NCBI RefSeq assembly: GCF_017814945.1
Contig: NZ_JAGIPX010000031.1
Coordinates: 28,227 to 92,226, forward strand
Direction of reading: 5' to 3'
From: Paraburkholderia sp. LEh10
Lineage (GTDB): Bacteria > Pseudomonadota > Gammaproteobacteria > Burkholderiales > Burkholderiaceae
DNA length: 64,000 nt
Shown here: positions 53,530-63,127 of the stretch, piece by piece
Numbering within the stretch: the first letter of the stretch is position 1
Layout: each line of letters opens with the position of its first letter
Program-made: the position numbers and the translations under genes
The notes under the pieces: generated by a model
Database searches by the model: none
What the model was told of the DNA's origin: nothing
What the model saw: the letters and a program-made list of their open reading frames with translations, nothing else

Positions 53530-54552
53530 ATGAACGAAGACACTCCATTTCCGCAGGACGGCCACGCCGTCCCCTTCGCCCGGCTCACGCCGGAAGTCGT
53601 GCTCGACGCGCTCGATAGCGTGCTCGAATCAGTCGGCGTGCGCACGGACGGGCGCATGCTGCCGCTCAACAGTTACGAGAATCGCGTCTATCAGGTGGGC
53701 GTCGAAGACGGGCCGCCCGTCGTCGCAAAGTTCTACAGGCCGGAACGCTGGAGCGACGAAGCGATTCTCGAAGAACACGCGTTCGTCGCCGAACTGGCCG
53801 CGCGCGAAATTCCCGCCGTCCCCGCGCGCACATTCGATGGGCGCACGCTGCACACATTCGACGGCTTTCGCTTCTCGGTTTTCGACCGGCGCGGCGGCCG
53901 CGCGCCGGAGCTCGACCGCAAAGGCACGCTTGAATGGCTGGGCCGCTTCATCGGGCGGATTCACGCGGTCGGTCAAACGGCGGACTATGCGGCGCGTCCA
54001 GTGCTTGACATCAAGAATTTCGGTTACGAGCCGCGCGAGTATCTGCTCGCGGAAGGCTTCGTCCCCAGCGACGTGCGCGCTGCGTGGCAAGCCGCCGTGA
54101 ATCTGGCGCTGGAAGGTGTCGAGCGCGCGTTCGAAACGGCAGGCGACGTGCGGCAGCTGCGCATGCATGGCGACTGTCATCCGAGCAATGTGCTGTGGAC
54201 CGACGCAGGCCCGCATTTCGTCGATTTCGACGATAGCCGGATGGGCCCCGCGATTCAGGACCTCTGGCTGCTGCTGCCGGGCGAGCGGAAGGAGGCGTCG
54301 CGCGCGCTGACCGATCTGCTCGCGGGCTATGAAGATTTCTGCGAGTTCGATCAGCGCGAGCTTCATCTGATCGAGGCGTTGCGCACGTTGAGGCTGATTC
54401 ACTACTCGGCGTGGCTCGCGCGGCGCTGGGACGATCCGGCGTTTCCCGTCGCGTTTCCGTGGTTCAACACGCAGCGCTATTGGGAAGACCGCATTCTCGA
54501 ACTGCGCGAGCAGATCGGCGCGATGCAGGAAGGGCCGCTTTGGCCCGTCTGA
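53530..54552 (+). CDS. srkA: Stress response serine/threonine kinase SrkA (YihE)
   Basis: Kinase of the choline-kinase-like fold, linked in E. coli to survival under stress. The 340-residue protein has the P-loop-like LNSYENRVYQVGVEDGPPVVAKFYRP, the catalytic HGDCHPSNVLW and the metal-binding VDFDDSRMGPAIQDLWLL, all intact. The GEFIGRIHAVG-like segment and family length support SrkA over other APH kinases. Confidence 0.92.
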   Translation: MNEDTPFPQDGHAVPFARLTPEVVLDALDSVLESVGVRTDGRMLPLNSYENRVYQVGVEDGPPVVAKFYRPERWSDEAILEEHAFVAELAAREIPAVPARTFDGRTLHTFDGFRFSVFDRRGGRAPELDRKGTLEWLGRFIGRIHAVGQTADYAARPVLDIKNFGYEPREYLLAEGFVPSDVRAAWQAAVNLALEGVERAFETAGDVRQLRMHGDCHPSNVLWTDAGPHFVDFDDSRMGPAIQDLWLLLPGERKEASRALTDLLAGYEDFCEFDQRELHLIEALRTLRLIHYSAWLARRWDDPAFPVAFPWFNTQRYWEDRILELREQIGAMQEGPLWPV

Positions 54553-54579
54553 TTCGGGCGGCGCGGATAGGCGCCGCGA

Positions 54580-54924
54580 TCAGTCGGCCGGCTGGGCGCG
54601 CCCGCCCGATTCGGCGAACACGCGTGCGGGCGACGCCGCCGCACGCGCCGCGTCCGCAAGCGTCGATCTGACGATCACTTGCGCGCGCACGTCGCGGCCG
54701 ATCGTTTCGATGCCCGCGCGCATCAGCGCGAACTCCTCCGGAGAACAGACTTCGCTGCCGAAGCGCGTATAGCCGTCGCGCGTCACCGTGATGACGTTCG
54801 CGCGCGCGTCATAGGCGTAGCTCGAGCGGAAATCGATGAAACGGTCTTGCGTCGCCAGCGCTTTCGGTATTTGGAGCACGCGGAAGTTCGTCCGAAGGAA
54901 TTGGTCTGGTTCTGTCGCATCCAC
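54580..54924 (-). pseudogene. C-terminal remnant of a DUF3857/transglutaminase-type protein
   Basis: A 114-residue frame whose sequence (YDARANVITVTRDGYTRFG, VCSPEEFALMRAGIETIGRDVRAQVIVRS) looks like only the end of DUF3857 transglutaminase-like proteins, which normally exceed 600 residues. The N-terminal domains are missing upstream, where a noncoding stretch and a Fur-like site now lie. A truncated relic is the likeliest reading; a small real protein cannot be excluded. Confidence 0.5.
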
Positions 54925-55274
54925 ACTTCAAAATCACACAAAGTCGTTGTGAAGCGGGTAGACCGCACACAACGGCGTACCGTCCGGAAGCCGGAACCGC
55001 GCGTCGGGATTGAGTTAAACATCATTCTATGTAATGATAGTCATTCTCATCTGAACGGCGTCGCCAGCTATTCGTCATCTTTCTCCTCGGTGACTGCCAG
55101 CCAGCCTTTCGATGGTTGCCCTGCTTCGCCCATCATTCGCGGCCGCCGTTTGACGAACGGCGAGCGCACGCGGCCCGGGCACCGTCCTTCTGTCCGGAAC
55201 GACTTATCCAGTATTCCTTTGACGGCATTGCCGCAAGCCCGGCGATGCACGACCTGTTTTTGCCAGGAGCCTAT
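54925..55274. other. Regulatory region before the PepSY gene
   Basis: About 350 bases that contain the Fur-like box at 55030-55048. No gene is supported; the frame of the PepSY gene is open from 55116 but unconserved until 55275. Confidence 0.5.
55030..55048 (+). promoter_or_regulatory. Fur-like box
   Basis: TGTAATGATAGTCATTCTC matches the 19-base Fur consensus at 15 positions, including the central ATGATA and TCATT. It lies about 230 bases before the PepSY protein start, so iron repression of that gene is inferred. Confidence 0.6.
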
Positions 55275-55997
55275 GTGAACGCGCCCGAATCGATCGAACT
55301 GAAGCCTGCCGCACGCGCGGGCGCCCGGCCCGCGAGCATCCATCCGATGGCTGCCGCCGAGCTGGCGGCGCGTCGCCAGCGTTCGCGGCGCGCGACGTTC
55401 ATCAAATGGCTGCGCAAGGTGCATGGCTGGATAGGGCTGTGGGGCGCCGTGCTGGGGTTGCTGTTCGGCGTGACCGGCTTTCTGTTGAATCACCGCGCCG
55501 GGCCGCTGAGGGTGTCGTCGGGCGAACCGCAGGTCGAGCAACTGCAGATACCGCTGCCGCAAAACGGCTTCAAGTCGCCCGCCGACATGACGCATTGGCT
55601 AAACGACAAACTGCATATCGAAGGCAAGCCCGGCAGGGCGCGCCGCGAGCCCGCGCATCCCGTCGCGTGGGGCGACCATAGCGCCGTGCAGCCGGAGTTC
55701 TGGCAGGTCGCCATCGCCGGGCCGGCACAGAGCGTGCAGGCCGAGTATTGGGTCGGCAACGGCTATGTGTCGGTGAAGCGCACGCAGAATGCGTTCCTGT
55801 CGACGATGAACAATCTGCACAAAGGCGTGGGGCTGAGCGTCGGCTGGGTGCTGCTGATCGATACGATCGCGGGAAGCCTCATCCTGCTGTCGCTGACGGG
55901 CGTGCTGCTGTGGACGGAGCTGAACAAGCGCCGGACAGTGGGCGCTGCTCTCGTGCTGGGCTCGATCGTAGCTGCCGTGGTTTGTGGACTGATGTGA
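55275..55997 (+). CDS. PepSY-associated membrane protein
   Basis: Membrane protein of the PepSY-associated TM (PiuB-like) group, often near iron-uptake genes. The 240-residue protein has a first span with a conserved RKVHGWIGLWGAVLGLLFGVTG, a periplasmic middle, then NNLHKGVGLSVGWVLLIDTIAG with a second and third span at the end. I chose GTG 55275 because CAGGAG sits six bases before it; an ATG at 55245 is possible. Downstream of a Fur-like box. Confidence 0.82.
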   Translation: MNAPESIELKPAARAGARPASIHPMAAAELAARRQRSRRATFIKWLRKVHGWIGLWGAVLGLLFGVTGFLLNHRAGPLRVSSGEPQVEQLQIPLPQNGFKSPADMTHWLNDKLHIEGKPGRARREPAHPVAWGDHSAVQPEFWQVAIAGPAQSVQAEYWVGNGYVSVKRTQNAFLSTMNNLHKGVGLSVGWVLLIDTIAGSLILLSLTGVLLWTELNKRRTVGAALVLGSIVAAVVCGLM

Positions 55998-56057
55998 TCT
56001 GATCGGTGCGGGCGCTGATCCTTGCTTCGTAGCTCGTAGCGCCCGCGAGAGAAAAAA

Positions 56058-57086
56058 CTAATCCGGCATACGACAGGCAGCCCCGCCGCTTGCCGCGATC
56101 TCACGCGCGGCCTTGGCGCCTTCGACCTGAAGCAACGTGGGCAGGGACACGCCATTTTTCGCAGCCGTCACTTCGGCAAGAATCGACACCGCAATTTCAG
56201 GCGGCGTCCTGCTGCCGATATAAATCCCAACGGGGCCATGCAGCCGCGCAAGCTCCGTTTCGGAGAGATCGAACTCCTTGAGCCTCTCGCGACGCGCCGC
56301 GTTATTGCGCCGTGACCCCAACGCGCCCACATAGAACGCGGGCGTTTTCAAAGCCTCCATCAGCGCGAGATCGTCGAGTTTCGGATCGTGCGTGAGCGCG
56401 ATCACCGCGCAGCGCTCGTCGAGTTTCATGTCGAGCACGGTATCGTCGGGCATCGTGCGCACGACCTTCGTACCGGGCACGTCCCACTCGTCGGTGTACT
56501 CTTCGCGCGGATCGCAAACGGTCACCTGATAGTCGAGCCCCACCGCGATATTGCACAGATAGCGCGACAGTTGCCCCGCGCCGATCACGAGCATCCGGTA
56601 GCGCGGCCCGTGTATCGTCAACAGACGCGCCTCGTCGAAATCGACGCCATCCGTTACCTGCGCCGGGCCCAGGCGCGCGACGCCCGTTTCCATGTCGAGC
56701 GTGCGCGCAACCAGCCGGCCCGCCTCGACGGCTTCAAGCAGTTCAGCGATGCCACTCGCCTTCGTCAATGGTTCGAGCACGAGCTGAATCGTGCCGCCGC
56801 ACGGCAAGCCGAACCGGTGTGCTTCTTCCGCCGTGATCCCATATTTGACGGCTTCGGGCCTGGTCTGCTCGATGCCGCGCTGACGCACGCGATCGATCAG
56901 ATCGTCTTCGATGCATCCACCCGACACGGAACCCACTACCGCGCCGTCATCGCGCACCGCGAGCATCGCGCCCTCGGGACGCGGCGACGAGCCCCACGTC
57001 TTCACCACCGTCACGAGTAGCGCGCGATGTCCCTGCTCGAGCCAGCGCGCGCTGGACTTCAGGACTTCGAGATCCACGCTGTCCAT
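56058..57086 (-). CDS. XdhC-family maturation factor
   Basis: Molybdenum-hydroxylase maturation protein of the XdhC/CoxF group, which delivers sulfurated cofactor. The 342-residue protein has the N-terminal XdhC domain (SVSGGCIEDDLIDRV, GLPCGGTIQLVLEP with a conserved Cys) and a C-terminal Rossmann domain (MLVIGAGQLSRYLC, YVGALGSRRNNAARRERL). Last gene of the Mo-hydroxylase run; it overlaps the end of the coxG-like gene by 28 bases. Confidence 0.9.
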   Translation of the reverse strand: MDSVDLEVLKSSARWLEQGHRALLVTVVKTWGSSPRPEGAMLAVRDDGAVVGSVSGGCIEDDLIDRVRQRGIEQTRPEAVKYGITAEEAHRFGLPCGGTIQLVLEPLTKASGIAELLEAVEAGRLVARTLDMETGVARLGPAQVTDGVDFDEARLLTIHGPRYRMLVIGAGQLSRYLCNIAVGLDYQVTVCDPREEYTDEWDVPGTKVVRTMPDDTVLDMKLDERCAVIALTHDPKLDDLALMEALKTPAFYVGALGSRRNNAARRERLKEFDLSETELARLHGPVGIYIGSRTPPEIAVSILAEVTAAKNGVSLPTLLQVEGAKAAREIAASGGAACRMPD

Positions 57087-57640
57087 GATTTCTTCCTTTT
57101 CGGTTCCTCGCCACTGCCTTCGCCGGCGCCATCGCCGTCGTCGGCCTGACTTGCAGTGTCGCCCGAATCATCCGTTTTTGCCTGTACTGTGTCACTGCCG
57201 CCCGTCACCTGCTCGCCGAAGCGCTTGAAGAACTCGCCCGCGAGCTTGCGCGCCGCGCCATCGACGAGCCGCGAGCCGATCTGCGCCAACTTGCCGCCGA
57301 CCTGCGCGTTCGCCGTGTAGGTGAGCTTCGTCGCATCGTCGCCCTCGGGTTCGAGCTTCACGTGCGTCTGTCCCTTGCCGAATCCGGCTGCGCCGCCCTG
57401 GCCTTCGAACACGATCGTGTACGTGTTCGGCGCGTCGATGTCGGTGAGTTCCATGCGACCCTTGAAGCGCGCCTTCACTGGCCCGACTGACGCACTCAGC
57501 GCGACGGCGTACGCGTTGTCGCCGTCGGGCTCGATGCTGTCGCAGCCGGGGATCGACGCGCGCAGAATTTCCGTGTCGTTCAGCGCTTCCCACGCTCGCT
57601 GCTGCGACACGGGCAGCGTGTAGGTTTCAGTCAGCTCCAT
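57059..57640 (-). CDS. CoxG-like SRPBCC protein
   Basis: Membrane-recruitment factor of the CoxG family, known to anchor CO dehydrogenase to the membrane in Oligotropha. The 193-residue protein has the SRPBCC fold start MELTETYTLPVSQQRAWEAL and the family segment AQVGGKLAQIGSRLVDGAARKLAGEFF, then an acidic Asp/Gly/Glu linker and a basic tail. GGAGG precedes the ATG at 57640. Sits between coxE-like and xdhC genes. Confidence 0.88.
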   Translation of the reverse strand: MELTETYTLPVSQQRAWEALNDTEILRASIPGCDSIEPDGDNAYAVALSASVGPVKARFKGRMELTDIDAPNTYTIVFEGQGGAAGFGKGQTHVKLEPEGDDATKLTYTANAQVGGKLAQIGSRLVDGAARKLAGEFFKRFGEQVTGGSDTVQAKTDDSGDTASQADDGDGAGEGSGEEPKRKKSWTAWISKS

Positions 57641-58872
57641 GACGTTACTCCTCCAGATATCGCGGCCCGTCCCGCCTCGCGCGGCAAGCGTGCCAGTTGC
57701 GCCAGATCGCGGCCGAATGCGGCCAGGCTGTCGAGATTGTGAACCGGCTTGTGAGCGTCGACGTACGGCAGCATCGCCTGCACGCCGCGCGCCTTGGGTG
57801 AAAACTCGCGGTAACGCAACAGCGGATTGAGCCACACGATGCGATGCGCGAAGCGGCGCAGGCGGGCCATTTCGGTTTCGAGCATCTCGATCGCTTCGTG
57901 ATCGAGGCCGTCGGTGACGAGCAACACGGTCGCTCTACCCGTTAGCACTCTGCGTGCCCAGCGGCGGTTGAACTCCGCGAGCGCCGCGCCGATCCGCGTG
58001 CCGCCCGACCAGTCTACGACCTGATCCGCGAGCGCCGCGATCGCGACATCGGGGTCGCGTTCCTTCAGCGCACGCGTCGCATTGGTGAGACGCGTGCCGA
58101 ACAGAAACACCTGCAGACGTTCGCGCGATTGCAGCAGCGCGTGACAGAAATAGAGCACCGCGCGCGAATAGCTGCTCATCGAGCCAGAAATATCGAGCAT
58201 CAACACGAGCGGCGGTTTGCGCGCGACCACGGCGCGATATTTCCATACCGTCCAGTCGCCGCCCGCGCGCACCGCATGGCGCGCGCTCGCGCGCAGATCG
58301 GCATGCGTGCCGTGCGACGCCGCTTTGAGCCGCCGCGTCGGCTCCATCGCAAGCGGCAGACGCTGTGCGCGAATCAGATGACGCAGCGCGCGCCATTCCT
58401 CGGCGCTCAGCGTGTCGAAGTCGCGGTGACGCAAGCGCTCTTCGGCGCTGAATGTCACGTGCGCATGCAACTCATGCGTGTCTGTGTCGCCGGTTGATGC
58501 GGATTGCCGGTGCCTGTTCGCGTGATGCGCGGCGAGCGCGTCCGCGAGGCGGTTATTGCGCTTCGGCGGCGGCACGCCGCTTGTCACCTTCGGCAGCAGC
58601 AGCGCGCGCAGCTTGCCTTCCCAGTCGGGATCGCGCCAGAAAAGATCGAACGCGGCGTTGAAGAGATCACGCTCGTCGGGCGCGCATACGAGCAGCGCGG
58701 CGAGCGCCGCGCGCACGTCGTCGCGCCGGTCGAGATCGATCCAGCGCAGCGCTTCGAGCGCATCGACGGCCTGCGCGGGCGACATCGGCAGACCCGCGCC
58801 GCGCAACAGCCGCACGAAATGCACGACGTTGCGCGAGAGCGTCGGCGAGGCGGGATCGCAAGCGGGCGTCAT
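57631..58872 (-). CDS. CoxE-like VWA-domain protein
   Basis: Von Willebrand A domain protein that works with the MoxR AAA+ protein to mature the Mo-Cu or Mo site in CO dehydrogenase. The 413-residue protein has the MIDAS motif DISGSMSSYSRA and the later VTDGLDHE Asp. Its ATG at 58872 follows the AAA+ gene by 5 bases and has GGAG upstream. Its last 10 bases overlap the coxG-like start. Confidence 0.88.
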   Translation of the reverse strand: MTPACDPASPTLSRNVVHFVRLLRGAGLPMSPAQAVDALEALRWIDLDRRDDVRAALAALLVCAPDERDLFNAAFDLFWRDPDWEGKLRALLLPKVTSGVPPPKRNNRLADALAAHHANRHRQSASTGDTDTHELHAHVTFSAEERLRHRDFDTLSAEEWRALRHLIRAQRLPLAMEPTRRLKAASHGTHADLRASARHAVRAGGDWTVWKYRAVVARKPPLVLMLDISGSMSSYSRAVLYFCHALLQSRERLQVFLFGTRLTNATRALKERDPDVAIAALADQVVDWSGGTRIGAALAEFNRRWARRVLTGRATVLLVTDGLDHEAIEMLETEMARLRRFAHRIVWLNPLLRYREFSPKARGVQAMLPYVDAHKPVHNLDSLAAFGRDLAQLARLPREAGRAAISGGVTSWS

Positions 58873-58877
58873 GGGCG

Positions 58878-59765
58878 TTACTCCGTCGCCGCCAGGCATT
58901 GCCTGATCTGCGCGTCGTCGAAACGCGCGAGATCGTCCTGATACTTGAGCAGCACGCCGAGCGTGTCCTGCACCGATTGCGGGTCGAGTTCGCTGACAGT
59001 GAGCGCGGCGAGCGCGCGGCACCAGTCGATCGTCTCAGCAATGCCGGGCGCCTTGAACAGATCCATGCCGCGCAGCCGATGCACGAAATCGACGGCACGC
59101 CGTTGCAGCGCTTCCCCCGTTTCCGGCGCACGCGCTGCGACGATCGCGAGCTCGCGTTCGCGCTCGGGATAGCCGATCCATTGATACAGACAGCGCCGCT
59201 TCAACGCATCGTGCACTTCGCGTGTGCGGTTCGACGTCATCACGACGAGGGGCGGGTGATCGGCGCGCACCGTGCCGTATTCGGGAATCGATACCTGGAA
59301 GTCCGACAGCAGTTCGAGCAGGAACGCTTCGAATGGTTCGTCGGCGCGGTCGATCTCGTCGATCAACAACACGCGCCGCGCGCCCGGATGGTTTTCATCG
59401 GGCATGAGTGCTTGCAGCAACGGGCGCTTCAACAGGAATTCGCTGCGATAAAGCGTGCTGTTGTCCGGCTTCTCGCCGGCCACTTCCGCGAGCCGCAGCG
59501 CCATGATCTGCCGCGGATAGTCCCACTCGTACAGCGCGCTCGCCGTATCGAGTCCTTCATAGCATTGCAGGCGCAGCATCGACGTGCCGAGCATGCCCGC
59601 CGCCGCCTTCGCGAGTTCCGTCTTGCCGACACCCGGCTCGCCTTCGACGAACAGCGGCCGCTCCATGCGCAGCGCCAGAAAGAGCGCGGTCGCCAGTTCA
59701 CGGCTCGCGAAGTAGCCTTGGCGCGTGAGTTGCGCGAGGGTTTCGTCGATCGAAGCAGGCTGCAT
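58878..59765 (-). CDS. CoxD-like MoxR AAA+ ATPase
   Basis: AAA+ ATPase of the MoxR/CoxD class, in CO-oxidisers needed to build the active-site cluster. The 295-residue protein has Walker A EGEPGVGKTELAKAAAG, Walker B VLLIDEIDRADEPFEAF, and the sensor 1 region VVMTSNRTREVHDALKRR. The ATG at 59765 (MQPASIDETLAQ) has GACAGGA upstream; a start at 59792 is possible. A GGCCCGG hairpin lies in the 148-base gap before it. Confidence 0.9.
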   Translation of the reverse strand: MQPASIDETLAQLTRQGYFASRELATALFLALRMERPLFVEGEPGVGKTELAKAAAGMLGTSMLRLQCYEGLDTASALYEWDYPRQIMALRLAEVAGEKPDNSTLYRSEFLLKRPLLQALMPDENHPGARRVLLIDEIDRADEPFEAFLLELLSDFQVSIPEYGTVRADHPPLVVMTSNRTREVHDALKRRCLYQWIGYPERERELAIVAARAPETGEALQRRAVDFVHRLRGMDLFKAPGIAETIDWCRALAALTVSELDPQSVQDTLGVLLKYQDDLARFDDAQIRQCLAATE

Positions 59766-59913
59766 GGTTCGTCCTGTCACGTCGGCTTTCATCGCTCATC
59801 TGAAGAAACCGGAGAATCTGATCAACGAAATGGCCCGGACGCACCGGGCCTCGGAGTGCTCAAACGCCGGGTGGCTCGCCGCGTCCGCTAGCCGACCGCG
59901 GCCCGGCCGTTCA

Positions 59914-60711
59914 TTACCCGTTCGCCGTCCGCACTGCGCGCGCCGTCAGCACGGGAATCAGATGTGCACGGTATTCGGCGCTCGCATGCAGGTCGGTGTT
60001 GAGGTCGTCGGGTGCGATGGTCACGCCGCGCGCGGCCGCTTCGGTGAAGTTCGCGCTCAGCGCGTTCTCCATCTCCGTCGCGCGAAACACGGACGGCGCG
60101 GCGCCCGTCACCGCGACACGCACGCCGTTCGCCGTCTTCGCGACGAATACAGCCGTCAGCGCGAAATGCGAAGCCGGGTTCCTGAACTTCTCATACGCGG
60201 CTTTTTCAGGCACCGGAAATTCGACGGCGACGATCAGCTCATCGGCATGCAGTGCAGTCTCGTACATGCCGACGAAGAAATCGGCGGCGGAGATGCGGCG
60301 CCGGTCGGTGACGACGGTGCCGTCGAGCCCTAGTACGGCAGCGGGGTAATCGGCAGCGGGATCGTTGTTCGCGATCGAGCCGCCGATCGTGCCGAGCGAG
60401 CGCACCTGCCTGTCGCCGATATGTGCCGCGACGAACGCGAGCGCGGGCAGCACGCGTTGCACGTCCGCGTGGTTCGCGACATCGGCATGACAGACGGCCG
60501 CGCCGATCGTCACCTTCTGCGGCTCGACGCGGATTTCCTTCAACTGTGGAATGCGCGTGACGTCGATCAGCTTCGACGGTTGCGCGAGACGCAGACGCAT
60601 CGTCGGCAACAGGCTTTGTCCGCCCGCGAGATACTTCGCTTCGCTGTCGGCGGAAAGTGCGGATACGGCGCCCTTCGGATCGGCGGCGCGTTGATAGTCG
60701 AATGAATACAT
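59914..60711 (-). CDS. FAD-binding medium subunit of Mo hydroxylase (CoxM-like)
   Basis: FAD subunit passing electrons from the iron-sulfur subunit. The 265-residue protein has AGGQSLLPTMRLRLAQP at residues 29-45 and TIGGSIANNDPAADYPAAVL, the two FAD-binding loops. Starts 12 bases after the large-subunit stop. Family members occur in CO dehydrogenase, nicotinate and many other hydroxylases. Confidence 0.92.
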   Translation of the reverse strand: MYSFDYQRAADPKGAVSALSADSEAKYLAGGQSLLPTMRLRLAQPSKLIDVTRIPQLKEIRVEPQKVTIGAAVCHADVANHADVQRVLPALAFVAAHIGDRQVRSLGTIGGSIANNDPAADYPAAVLGLDGTVVTDRRRISAADFFVGMYETALHADELIVAVEFPVPEKAAYEKFRNPASHFALTAVFVAKTANGVRVAVTGAAPSVFRATEMENALSANFTEAAARGVTIAPDDLNTDLHASAEYRAHLIPVLTARAVRTANG

Positions 60712-60723
60712 GTCGGCCTCCGC

Positions 60724-63117
60724 TCAAGGACGCGCTTGCGCGCTTTGTGCTGCGTGAATCGCGGACCACACGCGATGCGGCGTGGCGGGCATCTGCATGT
60801 CGTCGACGCCGAGCGGCGCGAGCGCATCGATGATCGCGTTGATCACGGCTGGCGGCGACCCGATCGCACCCGCCTCGCCGCAGCCTTTCACGCCGAGGGG
60901 ATTGTGCGTGCAGGGCGTGCCTTTAGCGGTCTCGACGGTGAACGACGGCAGATCCGACGCGTGCGGCATCGCGTAGTCCATGTACGAGCCGGACAGCAAC
61001 TGGCCGCTTTCGTTGTCGTACACGCAGCGCTCGAGCATCGCCTGGCCGATGCCCTGGCCGAGACCGCCATGCACCTGTCCTTCGACGATCATCGGATTGA
61101 TCACGTTGCCGAAGTCGTCGACGGCCGTGAAGCGCTGAATGCGCGTCTCGCCCGTATCGACGTCCACTTCGACTTCGCAGATATACGCGCCCGACGGATA
61201 GGTGAAGTTCGTCGGATCGTAGAACGCGCTTTCATCGAGGCCGGGTTCGAGCTTGTCGAGCGGAAAGTTGTGCGGCACGTAGGCGGCGAGCGACACGTCG
61301 ACGAAGGACTTGGTGCGGTCCGTGCCCGCGACGCGGAACGTGCCGTCCTTGAACTCGATGTCGTCGGCGGATGCTTCGAGCAGATGGGCGGCGATCTTCT
61401 TCGCCTTCGATTCGATCTTGTCGAGCGCCTTCACGAGCGCCGAGCCGCCGACCGCGATCGAACGCGAGCCATACGTGCCCATGCCGAACGGAATGCGCCC
61501 GGTGTCGCCGTGCACGATCTCGATGTTGTCGAGGGGTATGCCGAGGCGGTCGGACACGACTTGCGCGAAGGTCGTCTCGTGGCCCTGGCCGTGGCTGTGC
61601 GAGCCGGTGAAGACGGTCACGGAGCCCGTCGGGTGCACGCGCACTTCGCCCGCTTCGAACAGACCCGCGCGGGCACCGAGCGCGCCGGCGATGTTCGAGG
61701 GCGCGAGGCCGCACGCTTCGATATAGCACGAGTAGCCGAGGCCGCGGCGCTTGCCGTTCTTTTCCGATTCCTGGCGGCGCGCGTCGAAGCCTTTCACGTC
61801 CGCGAGTTCCATCGCGCGGTCGAGGCAGGTTTCGTAGTCGCCGGTGTCGTACGTGAGGCCGACAGGCGTCGCATACGGGAACGAGCGGATGAAATTGCGC
61901 CGGCGGATTTGATCGGGCGCGATGTTCATTTCGCGCGCGGCCGTTTCGACGAGCCGCTCGACGACGTACGTCGCCTCGGGTCTTCCCGCGCCGCGATACG
62001 CATCGACGGGCACCGTGTTCGTGAACACCGCTTTGACTTCGGCGTAGATCGCGGGCGTCGCATACTGGCCCGCGAGCAGCGTCGCGTAGAGGATGGTCGG
62101 CACGCTGGACGCGAACGTCGACAGATACGCGCCCATGTTCGCGATGGTGTGCACGCGCATCGCGAGGAACTTGCCGTCGGCATCGAGCGCGAGTTCGGCT
62201 TTCGTCACGTGATCGCGGCCATGCGCGTCCGACACAAACGCCTCGGAACGTTCCGCCGTCCACTTCACCGGCCGGCGGATTTTCTTCGACGCCCACGTCA
62301 GCGCGACGTCTTCCGCGTACAGGAAGATCTTCGAGCCGAAGCCGCCGCCGACATCGGGCGCGACCACGCGCACTTTCGATTCGGGCAGCGACAGCACGAA
62401 CGCCGCCATCAGCAGCCGTTCGACGTGCGGATTCTGATTCGCGACGTAGACGGTGTAGCTGTCGTCCTGCGGCGAATAGCTGGCGTTGACCGCGCGCGGC
62501 TCGATCGCGTTCGGTATCAGGCGGTTGTTGACGATGTCGAGCGTCGTCACGTGATGGGCTTTGGCGAACGCGGCGTCCGTGGCCGCCTTGTCGCCGTGGC
62601 CCCATGTGTAGCAGGTGTTGTCGGGCACCTCGTCGTGCACGGCGGCCTGGCCGGGATCGGCGGCGTGCGCTGTGTCGATGACGGCGGGTAGTTCGTCGTA
62701 GACGACGTCGATCAGTTCGGCGGCGTCTTTCGCGGCCTTCATCGAATCGGCGATGACGAGCGCGACCTGGTCGCCGACGTGGCGCACTTTCGTATGCGCA
62801 ATCACGGGATGCGGCGGCTCGTGCATCGGCTTGCCGTCGACGCTGTGGATCAGCCAGCCGCACGGCAGGCCGCCGACGTTTTCGGCGGCGAGATCCGCGC
62901 CCGTGAAGATCGCGACGACGCCGGGCGATTGCTTCGCGGCTGCCGTATCGATGCTCTTGATGCGCGCGTGCGCATGCGGCGAGCGCAGGAACACGGCCCA
63001 GGTCTGTCCGGGAAGGACGATGTCGTCGGTGTACTGACCGTTGCCCGTGAGGAAGCGATAGTCTTCCTTGCGCTTGACGGGCATGCCCACCATGCGGGGC
63101 GAATCGGGTGCGTTCAT
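60724..63117 (-). CDS. Molybdopterin large subunit, form II CoxL-like
   Basis: Molybdenum-binding subunit of a xanthine-oxidase-family hydroxylase. The 797-residue protein has the entry DYRFLTGNGQYTDDI, the Mo-site GGGFGSK (about 257-263), the signature AYRGAGR at residues 373-379, and the catalytic Glu748 in KGCGEAGAIG. Form I CO dehydrogenase would have AYXCSFR with a copper-binding Cys; that Cys is absent, so this is form II and may not oxidise CO at all. It is the centre of the cox-like cluster. Confidence 0.93.
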   Translation of the reverse strand: MNAPDSPRMVGMPVKRKEDYRFLTGNGQYTDDIVLPGQTWAVFLRSPHAHARIKSIDTAAAKQSPGVVAIFTGADLAAENVGGLPCGWLIHSVDGKPMHEPPHPVIAHTKVRHVGDQVALVIADSMKAAKDAAELIDVVYDELPAVIDTAHAADPGQAAVHDEVPDNTCYTWGHGDKAATDAAFAKAHHVTTLDIVNNRLIPNAIEPRAVNASYSPQDDSYTVYVANQNPHVERLLMAAFVLSLPESKVRVVAPDVGGGFGSKIFLYAEDVALTWASKKIRRPVKWTAERSEAFVSDAHGRDHVTKAELALDADGKFLAMRVHTIANMGAYLSTFASSVPTILYATLLAGQYATPAIYAEVKAVFTNTVPVDAYRGAGRPEATYVVERLVETAAREMNIAPDQIRRRNFIRSFPYATPVGLTYDTGDYETCLDRAMELADVKGFDARRQESEKNGKRRGLGYSCYIEACGLAPSNIAGALGARAGLFEAGEVRVHPTGSVTVFTGSHSHGQGHETTFAQVVSDRLGIPLDNIEIVHGDTGRIPFGMGTYGSRSIAVGGSALVKALDKIESKAKKIAAHLLEASADDIEFKDGTFRVAGTDRTKSFVDVSLAAYVPHNFPLDKLEPGLDESAFYDPTNFTYPSGAYICEVEVDVDTGETRIQRFTAVDDFGNVINPMIVEGQVHGGLGQGIGQAMLERCVYDNESGQLLSGSYMDYAMPHASDLPSFTVETAKGTPCTHNPLGVKGCGEAGAIGSPPAVINAIIDALAPLGVDDMQMPATPHRVWSAIHAAQSAQARP

Positions 63118-63127
63118 GGCGGGCTCC

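Noticed and set aside
56008..56046. GCGGGCGCT/AGCGCCCGC hairpin between the PepSY and xdhC genes as a terminator
   Set aside because: There is no T-run after the stem on either strand.
60736..62691. 651-codon open frame on the plus strand opposite the coxL-like gene
   Set aside because: It mirrors a high-GC gene, gives an Arg/Val-rich product without motifs, and the minus-strand gene has full family motifs.
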